38,689 nucleotides of DNA from the NCBI GenBank assembly GCA_018240325.1, contig JAFEFZ010000263.1, positions 1 to 38,689 of the forward strand, written 5' to 3'. Each line of letters starts with the position of its first letter. Position 1 is the stretch's first letter. Shown here in pieces: positions 33,895 through 38,689 of this stretch. Made by a program: the position numbers and the translations under genes. The DNA comes from Pseudomonadota bacterium (GTDB lineage: Bacteria; Pseudomonadota; Gammaproteobacteria; Burkholderiales; Burkholderiaceae_C). The notes below the pieces were generated by a model, which was given only the letters and a program-made list of their open reading frames with translations, searched no databases and was not told the origin of the DNA.

Positions 33895-34569
33895 ATGCTC
33901 GAAGCGCTCTCCACCGTCGACTGGCATCCGCTGGGCCTGTCGCTGAAGGTCGCCGCGCTGGCGACCGTGCTGGCGCTGCTGCTCGGCGCCGCGCTCGGCT
34001 GGGTATTCGCCCGCCACCGCTTCCCGGGCAGCGGCGTGCTCGAGGCCTTGTGCATGCTGCCGCTGGTGTTGCCGCCCACCGTGCTGGGCTACGGCATCCT
34101 GATGGCCATGGGCCGGCGCGGGCCCATCGGCGCCTGGCTGCGGGAAAACTTCGACTACACCGTCATCTTCAACTGGCACGGCGCGGTGCTCGCGTCGGCC
34201 GTGGCAGCCCTGCCGCTGGTGCTGAAGTCGGCCGGCGCCGCCTTTGCCGGCGTCGACCGCACGCTCGAAGCCGCCGCGCGCACCCTGCGTCAATCGCGCT
34301 GGTCGACCTTCATGCGGGTGACCCTGCCGCTGGCCTGGCCCGGCATCCTGGCGGGCACGATGCTGGCCTTCGCGCGTGCGATGGGCGAATTCGGCGCCTC
34401 GCTGATGGTGGCCGGCTCGATCCCCGGGCAGACGCAGACGCTGTCGATGGCAATCTACGACGCCGTGCAGGCCGGCCAGGACGACTACGCGCTGCTGCTG
34501 GTGCTGATCACGGCGCTGCTGTCGATCGCCATCCTGGTCGCGTCGAACCGCTTCTTCGCGCTGCGCTGA
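33895..34569 (+). CDS. modB: Molybdate ABC transporter permease
   Basis: ModB forms the membrane channel for molybdate uptake. The 224-residue protein has five or so hydrophobic helices, starting SLKVAALATVLALLLGAALG, and the PPTVLGYG segment typical of ModB. The EAA loop that contacts the ATPase is around EAAARTLRQSRWSTFMRVTLP, followed by AWPGILAGTMLAFARAMGEFG. Length is normal. The ATG comes directly after the candidate ModE box with no Shine-Dalgarno, so a very short leader or a slightly later start is possible. modA follows after 25 bases. Confidence 0.95.
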   Translation: MLEALSTVDWHPLGLSLKVAALATVLALLLGAALGWVFARHRFPGSGVLEALCMLPLVLPPTVLGYGILMAMGRRGPIGAWLRENFDYTVIFNWHGAVLASAVAALPLVLKSAGAAFAGVDRTLEAAARTLRQSRWSTFMRVTLPLAWPGILAGTMLAFARAMGEFGASLMVAGSIPGQTQTLSMAIYDAVQAGQDDYALLLVLITALLSIAILVASNRFFALR

Positions 34570-34594
34570 ACCCACGCGCCTCGAGCACGACGCG

Positions 34595-35371
34595 ATGATC
34601 CGAATCCGCCCGATCCTGCGCCGCACGCTGCTGGCCGCCGCGTCCGCCCTGCCGTTGGCGGCCTTGCCGGCGGCAGCGGGCGCGCAAGCACTCACCGTCG
34701 CGGCCGCGGCCAGCCTGAGCGATGCGTTCAAGGCGATCGGCCAGCGCTTCGAAGCCGCCAGGCCCGGCGTCAGCGTGCGCTTCAACTTCGCGGCCTCGGG
34801 GGTGCTGATCCAGCAGATCGTGCAGGGCGCGCCGGTCGATGTATTTGCCAGCGCCGATCAGCAGACGATGGCCCGCGGCGTCGAGCACAAGGTGATCGAC
34901 GCCGCCACCCGGCGCGATTTCGCGGCCAACACGCTGGTGCTGATCGTGCCCGCCCAGGGCACGCCGCCGGTCGCCCGGCTGGCCGACCTGACGAGCCCGC
35001 AGGTCAGGCGCATCGCCGTGGGCAAGCCGGCCACCGTGCCCGTGGGCCGCTGCACGCAGCAGGCGCTGGAGGCGGCCGGCCTGTGGGCGGCGCTGGAGCC
35101 GCGCTTCGTGCAGGCCGACAGCGTGCGCCAGGCGCTGGACTACGTGGCCCGCGGCGAGGCGCAGGCCGGCTTCGTCTACCGCACCGATGCCGCGCTCATG
35201 GCCGACAAGGTCAAGATCGTGCAGACGGTCGAAGGGCATCAGCCGGTGCGCTACCCGGTGGCGGTGGTAGCCGACAGCCGGCACAAGGCGCTGGCCGCCG
35301 ATTTCGCCGCATTCCTGCTCGGCGCCGAAGCCCAGGGCATCCTCGCCAAGTTCGGCTTCGGCAAGCCATGA
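34595..35371 (+). CDS. modA: Molybdate-binding periplasmic protein
   Basis: ModA captures molybdate or tungstate in the periplasm. The 258-residue precursor has a signal peptide (MIRIRPILRRTLLAAASALP, cleavage near AAAGAQA). The mature protein shows the oxyanion-binding AAASLSDAFKAIG and FNFAASGVLIQQI, then VDVFASADQ and the C-terminal GEAQAGFVYRTDA hinge region. Length is normal. It lies between modB and modC, not first as in many operons. Confidence 0.96.
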   Translation: MIRIRPILRRTLLAAASALPLAALPAAAGAQALTVAAAASLSDAFKAIGQRFEAARPGVSVRFNFAASGVLIQQIVQGAPVDVFASADQQTMARGVEHKVIDAATRRDFAANTLVLIVPAQGTPPVARLADLTSPQVRRIAVGKPATVPVGRCTQQALEAAGLWAALEPRFVQADSVRQALDYVARGEAQAGFVYRTDAALMADKVKIVQTVEGHQPVRYPVAVVADSRHKALAADFAAFLLGAEAQGILAKFGFGKP

Positions 35372-35381
35372 GGGGCTCCGC

Positions 35382-36170
35382 TTGATCGACGTCGACATCC
35401 ACCTCGCGCTCGCCGACGGCCGGCGCCGCTTCGAGCTCGACGTGTGCTTTGCGTCCGACGAGCAGGTGATCGCGCTGTACGGCCCCTCGGGCTCGGGCAA
35501 GTCGCTGACGCTGCAGGCGATGGCCGGGCTGCTCCAGCCGGCCGGCGGCCACGTGCGCATCGGCGGGCGCACCCTGTTCGACCGCTCCGCGGGCATCGAC
35601 CTGGCCGCGCCCGAGCGCCGCATCGGCTACCTGTTCCAGAGCTATGCGCTGTTCCCGCACCTGTCGGTGCGCGACAACGTCGGCTTCGGCCTGACCAACT
35701 GGCGCCGCGGCCTGCGCGCCGGCGAAGGCCGGCGGGTCGACGAGCTGCTGCACAGCTTCGGGCTCGCCGAGATGGCCGAAAGCCGCCCGGCGACGCTGTC
35801 GGGCGGCCAGCAGCAACGGGTCGCGCTGGCGCGGGCGCTGGCCTGCGAGCCGCGCGCGCTGCTGCTGGACGAGCCCTTCGCGGCGCTGAACCCGATGCTG
35901 CGCCAGTCGCTGCGCGACGAGCTGGCGCAGGTGCGCGCGCGCTGGAACATCCCGGTGGTGATGGTCACGCACGACATCGACGACGTGCTGGCGCTGGCCC
36001 AGGTCGCCTTCCTGCTCGACCGCGGGCGCGTCGTGCGCCAGGTCGACCTGCAGCAGGCCGAGAGCCGCGACATCCGGCGCGAGCGGCTGCATCCCGGCGC
36101 GCCGCCGTGCCCGCCGCGCGCGCATGCGTCGCTGCTGCGGCGCATGCTCGCCGCGCCGGCCCATGGCTGA
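35382..36170 (+). CDS. modC: Molybdate ABC transporter ATPase, short form
   Basis: ModC powers molybdate import. The 262-residue protein starts at a TTG (LIDVDIHLALADGRRR), chosen because the domain begins there and no ATG fits. It has Walker A YGPSGSGKS (Lys40), the Q-loop YLFQSYALFPHLSVRDNV, the signature LSGGQQQRVALARAL, Walker B ALLLDEPFAAL and the switch histidine in VMVTHDIDDV. It is about 90 residues shorter than typical ModC and lacks the C-terminal Mop (TOBE) domain; only a short Arg/Pro-rich tail follows. The end overlaps the modE start by 8 bases. Confidence 0.95.
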   Translation: MIDVDIHLALADGRRRFELDVCFASDEQVIALYGPSGSGKSLTLQAMAGLLQPAGGHVRIGGRTLFDRSAGIDLAAPERRIGYLFQSYALFPHLSVRDNVGFGLTNWRRGLRAGEGRRVDELLHSFGLAEMAESRPATLSGGQQQRVALARALACEPRALLLDEPFAALNPMLRQSLRDELAQVRARWNIPVVMVTHDIDDVLALAQVAFLLDRGRVVRQVDLQQAESRDIRRERLHPGAPPCPPRAHASLLRRMLAAPAHG

Positions 36171-36957
36171 AGGCGCGCTGCTCAGCGGCGATCTGAAGCT
36201 GGCAGGGCGGCTGGACGCCCGCTTCTTCGCGCTGCTGCAGGCGATCGAAGCCACCGGCTCGATCAACAAGGCCGCACGGACAGCGGGCTACAGCTACAAG
36301 GGCGCCTGGATGCTGCTGGAGACCGCCGCGAACCTGGCGCAGGAGCCCTTGACGGAGCGCGCCATCGGCGGCAAGGGCGGCGGCGGCAGCCGGCTGACGC
36401 CGGCCGCGCACGCACTCATTCAGGCCTGGCAGCACCTGCAGGCGGCGCATCGCGCGTTCCTGCAAGAACAGGACACCTGGTTGCTTCGGCAGCCGGCACT
36501 GGCCGGCACCTTGAGGAGGATCGCCATGAAGACGACAGCCCGCAACCAGTTCGCCGGCACCGTCAGCCGGCTCGAGGCCGGACCGGTCACGACCGAGGTC
36601 TCGATCGCGCTGCGCGGCGGCGTCGAGATCACCGCCGCGATGACGACGCGCGCGGCCGAGCGGCTGAAGCTGAAGGAAGGATCGGACGCGATCGCGCTGA
36701 TCAAGGCATCGGCGATCGTGCTGGTGACCGATTTCGCCGGCCACGCGCTGTCGGCGCGCAACCAACTGGCAGGGTCGGTCTCGCGCCTGGAGCGCGGCGC
36801 CGTGTCGTCGCTGGTCGGCGTCACCTTGCCCGGGGGCAGCGTGATCACGGCGAGCGTGACCAACGATGCCGTCGAAGCGCTCGGCTTGAAGGTCGGCCAG
36901 GACGCGACGGCGGTGTTCAAGGCCTATTCGGTGCTGGTGGCCGCGGCCAGCACCTGA
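36163..36957 (+). CDS. modE: Molybdate-responsive regulator ModE
   Basis: ModE binds molybdate and then represses the mod genes. The 264-residue protein starts MAEGALLSGDLKLAGRLDAR. Its N-terminal winged helix-turn-helix (about 20-80) contains LLQAIEATGSINKAARTAG and YKGAWMLLE, as in ModE/LysR-type readers. Two Mop domains follow, each opening with a similar line: TTARNQFAGTVSRLEAG (about 124) and SARNQLAGSVSRLERG (about 195). An ATG 13 codons earlier exists but lies deeper in modC. As last gene of the operon, ModE probably regulates its own synthesis through the box at 33870. Confidence 0.95.
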   Translation: MAEGALLSGDLKLAGRLDARFFALLQAIEATGSINKAARTAGYSYKGAWMLLETAANLAQEPLTERAIGGKGGGGSRLTPAAHALIQAWQHLQAAHRAFLQEQDTWLLRQPALAGTLRRIAMKTTARNQFAGTVSRLEAGPVTTEVSIALRGGVEITAAMTTRAAERLKLKEGSDAIALIKASAIVLVTDFAGHALSARNQLAGSVSRLERGAVSSLVGVTLPGGSVITASVTNDAVEALGLKVGQDATAVFKAYSVLVAAAST

Positions 36958-36975
36958 GGGCATCCGCCCGGCGGC

Positions 36976-37179
36976 CTACGCCGAGGCGGGCGGCGCTTCG
37001 GGTGATTCGGGCGCTGCGGCCGCTTCACCCGGCTCGGACGCTTCGGCCGCGTCCGTCGCTTCGTCGGCCTCGCCCGGCGCCTTCGGCCCGCTGGCCTTGC
37101 GCTGCGCCTTCTCTTCCTTCTTGCGCTTCTTGGCCAGCTCGCGCTGCCGCTTCTCGTACTGGTAGTTGGGCTTGGCCAT
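36976..37179 (-). CDS. Small lysine-rich protein of unknown function
   Basis: This is a 67-residue protein beginning MAKPNYQYEKRQRELAKKRK. The first 30 residues are strongly basic and helical; the rest is acidic and Ala/Pro/Glu-rich, without structure. Small proteins with the same start are widely conserved in Burkholderiales and remain uncharacterised (from memory). It is convergent with modE, 18 bases away, and lies 36 bases after the rdgC stop in the same direction, so it may share the rdgC transcript. Confidence 0.8.
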   Translation of the reverse strand: MAKPNYQYEKRQRELAKKRKKEEKAQRKASGPKAPGEADEATDAAEASEPGEAAAAPESPEAPPASA

Positions 37180-37215
37180 CGGCAGGTCTCGCGATCGGGA
37201 ATGCCCGACGATAGC

Positions 37216-38217
37216 CTACCCGGCCGCCGACGGGTGGCGCGGTGCACCGGCGCCTGCGGCGCCCGCATCCGCGCCGGCTGCGGCGGCAGGCGCCGCTGCC
37301 GCCTGCCGCTGCTCGAAGCCGCCGAGCGCCTCGATCAGCGCCGGCAGCATCCGGCGCAGCTCGCCGGTGGCGATGGCCACGTCGGCGTCGAAGCCTTCGT
37401 CGCGGCTGCCGCGCGATGACGCATCGACGCCGGCGCCTTCCAGCACCACGTCCAGCAACTCGATCCGCTTCAGTGCCAGCCCTTCGGTCAGCACGAAGGA
37501 GACGCGGCCCGCCCAGGTCAACGCCAGCTGGGTGGGCAGCTTGCCCTGGCGCACGTGCTCGCCGACTTCGTCGATGTCGAGCGTGTGGCGCGCGTAGCGC
37601 ACCGTCGCCTTTTCGCTGTCGGGCTGCTTGAGCTCGCAGTCGCGGTCGATGCTGAAGCCGCTCGGCGCCTCCTGGTCGAGCAGCCACTGCGCCATCGCCC
37701 GCGCCGGCGACACCGCCGTCTGGACCTGCGCCAGCTTCAGCCCGCCGCCCAGCTGCTCGACCAGCCGCGTGACCACCGCATCGGCGCGGCGCGCGTTGGC
37801 CACGCCCACCCACACGACGCCGGCCTCGGCATCGACCCACACGCGGGTGCCCGACCGCTTGGGAAAGGCGCGCGGCAGCAGGCTGTGCACCAGCGCCTCC
37901 TTCAGCTCGCGCAGCGCCTTGCCGCGCGGGCGGCGGCCGGTCTCCTGCTCGATCTGGTCGAGCCTGGCCTGCAGCTGCGCCTTGACCACGCCGCCGGGCA
38001 CCGACTTGGTCTCGGTGCACAGCTCCAGCACGAGCTGGCCGCCCACGCTTTCGGCCAGCGCGCCGTGCTGCTGGCCGCGCGGCGCGATCCAGCCGGCCGA
38101 CTCGGGCTGCGTGGCGCCGCATTCGACGAAGGGCTCGCGCGCCAGGCGCTCCTCGATGTCGCCCAGGGCGGGCGGGGTCCAGTGCTCGATGCGGTAGACG
38201 AGGGCGTTCTTGAACAT
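37216..38217 (-). CDS. rdgC: Recombination-associated protein RdgC
   Basis: RdgC is a ring-forming DNA-binding protein that limits RecA-driven recombination. The 333-residue protein starts at the family-typical MFKNALVYRIEHW. It shows FVECGATQPESAGWIAPRG, LVLELCTETKSVPGGVVK, ALRELKEALVHSLLPRAF and the central FSIDRDCELKQPDSEKATVR, all typical. It is slightly longer than the 303-residue E. coli protein because of an Ala-rich C-terminal tail (about 305-333). A perfect 18-base palindrome sits in its leader. Confidence 0.97.
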   Translation of the reverse strand: MFKNALVYRIEHWTPPALGDIEERLAREPFVECGATQPESAGWIAPRGQQHGALAESVGGQLVLELCTETKSVPGGVVKAQLQARLDQIEQETGRRPRGKALRELKEALVHSLLPRAFPKRSGTRVWVDAEAGVVWVGVANARRADAVVTRLVEQLGGGLKLAQVQTAVSPARAMAQWLLDQEAPSGFSIDRDCELKQPDSEKATVRYARHTLDIDEVGEHVRQGKLPTQLALTWAGRVSFVLTEGLALKRIELLDVVLEGAGVDASSRGSRDEGFDADVAIATGELRRMLPALIEALGGFEQRQAAAAPAAAAGADAGAAGAGAPRHPSAAG

Positions 38218-38239
38218 GAGGTGACGGCTCGGGGATCGC

Positions 38240-38257
38240 GCGGCTGCCGGCAGCCGC
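38240..38257. promoter_or_regulatory. Perfect 18-base palindrome in the rdgC leader
   Basis: GCGGCTGCCGGCAGCCGC reads the same on both strands, 22 bases upstream of the rdgC ATG. A TACACT at 38280-38275 (minus strand) could be the -10 box, which would place the palindrome in the transcribed leader. It may be an operator or an mRNA hairpin. Confidence 0.4.
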
Positions 38258-38394
38258 AATGCAAGAGGGCCGCGAGTGTAGGCGCGGCCGGAGCCAGGCG
38301 GCACGCGGCGCGCAAGCACCGCCACGGGCGGCAAGGCCCGCATCGCGCCGTGGTCTACGCTCAAGCACCAACCTGACGCCAGGGCCGGGCAGGA

Positions 38395-38609
38395 TCAGGC
38401 CGCTGAATCGATAGATACCCGAGAGAACCCTCGGGCGCGTGTTCTGCCAGCCGGGCAGCGCCCCGGAACCGACTCCGATCCCGGATCCTTGAACACGAAG
38501 ATCAGGCTGGCAAAGACCAGGCCGAGTGCGAACACGCCAACGGCAGCGCGCCACGCGACGCGGCCGGATAGTGGCGCATGTCCGCCGCCACATGGTCGGC
38601 AAGCGCCAT
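38395..38609 (-). pseudogene. Possible small membrane protein with a frameshift
   Basis: On the minus strand an ATG at 38609 opens MALADHVAADMRHYPAASR and then loses protein-like sequence. The next frame continues with VAWRAAVGVFALGLVFASLI, a good membrane segment, then FVFKDPGS and a stop at 38395. Joined, they would make a roughly 70-residue single-pass membrane protein. A one-base deletion or sequencing error near 38553-38560 would explain it. The family is not recognised. The remaining bases between here and rdgC (38218-38394) hold the rdgC leader only. Confidence 0.35.
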
Positions 38610-38649
38610 GCCCGCCACGCCCTGACCCGCAGGGCGAGGGTCGCCGAGA

Positions 38650-38689
38650 TCAGCCCTCCAACGCCGCCTGCGCCGCGGCCAGCCGCGCG
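38650..38689 (-). CDS. C-terminal end of an unidentified gene (cut by window edge)
   Basis: The minus strand reads ARLAAAQAALEG and stops with TGA at 38652-38650. It looks like the helical end of a protein whose body lies beyond the right edge. It is too short to identify, and it may not be a gene at all. Confidence 0.3.
   Translation of the reverse strand, partial: ARLAAAQAALEG

Noticed and set aside
1-38689. Search for a new defence, toxin-antitoxin or biosynthetic system
   Set aside because: All well-supported genes fall in housekeeping, motility signalling or transport families; no clustered set of unknown genes with the marks of such a system is present.

Overview
The window is a very GC-rich (roughly 70 percent) piece of a chromosome. 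Gene content, gene order and protein likeness point to a betaproteobacterium of the order Burkholderiales, probably near the Rubrivivax/Leptothrix/Piscinibacter group. That placement is inferred from rubredoxin next to a pilGHIJ-pilL operon, hemL-thiD, and accBC-prmA. Coding density is high. I see no phage, plasmid, CRISPR array, complete insertion sequence, tRNA or rRNA. GC bias opens very long false reading frames opposite the true genes, so strands were chosen by recognisable protein families.

Layout. Bases 1-7739 (minus strand) hold the type IV pilus chemosensory operon: a rubredoxin, response regulators PilG and PilH, the CheW-like PilI, the receptor PilJ and the N-terminal two Hpt-bearing regions of the CheA-type kinase PilL, cut by the window edge. 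Divergent from it (7889-12226, plus) are thiD, hemL, mpl and a YqiA-like hydrolase. A two-domain universal stress protein (minus) follows. Then comes a TRAP transporter split into convergent units: dctQ-dctM (plus) and the solute-binding protein dctP (minus), with a strong intrinsic terminator between them.

Bases 17285-23375 (plus) carry an RNase II-type exonuclease, a TonB-like protein, aroE, mtgA, a conserved protein of unknown function and a TlpA-like thioredoxin. After a 409-base gap come accB-accC (acetyl-CoA carboxylase biotin carrier and biotin carboxylase), prmA and a zinc-ribbon/DUF3426 membrane protein. The accB-accC junction holds an unusual partial duplication of the start of accC. 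Bases 27846-28500 hold a decayed DUF4256 gene and a 177-base inverted-repeat element. Next are an adenosine kinase-like PfkB protein (minus), a glutathione transferase-like protein, a small potassium-channel-like protein and an ILVBL-like thiamine diphosphate enzyme. Bases 33870-36957 form a molybdate uptake unit, modB-modA-modC-modE, with a candidate ModE operator touching the first start codon. The right end has a small lysine-rich protein, rdgC, a possibly frameshifted small membrane protein and the last codons of one further gene, all on the minus strand.

Most of the window is ordinary housekeeping and transport. I found no convincing new multi-gene system. The points most worth checking are the accC leader duplication, the inverted-repeat element beside the DUF4256 pseudogene, the ModE box over the modB start, a recurring promoter layout that suggests leaderless mRNAs, in-frame repeats in pilL, and a dispersed family of GC hairpin repeats.
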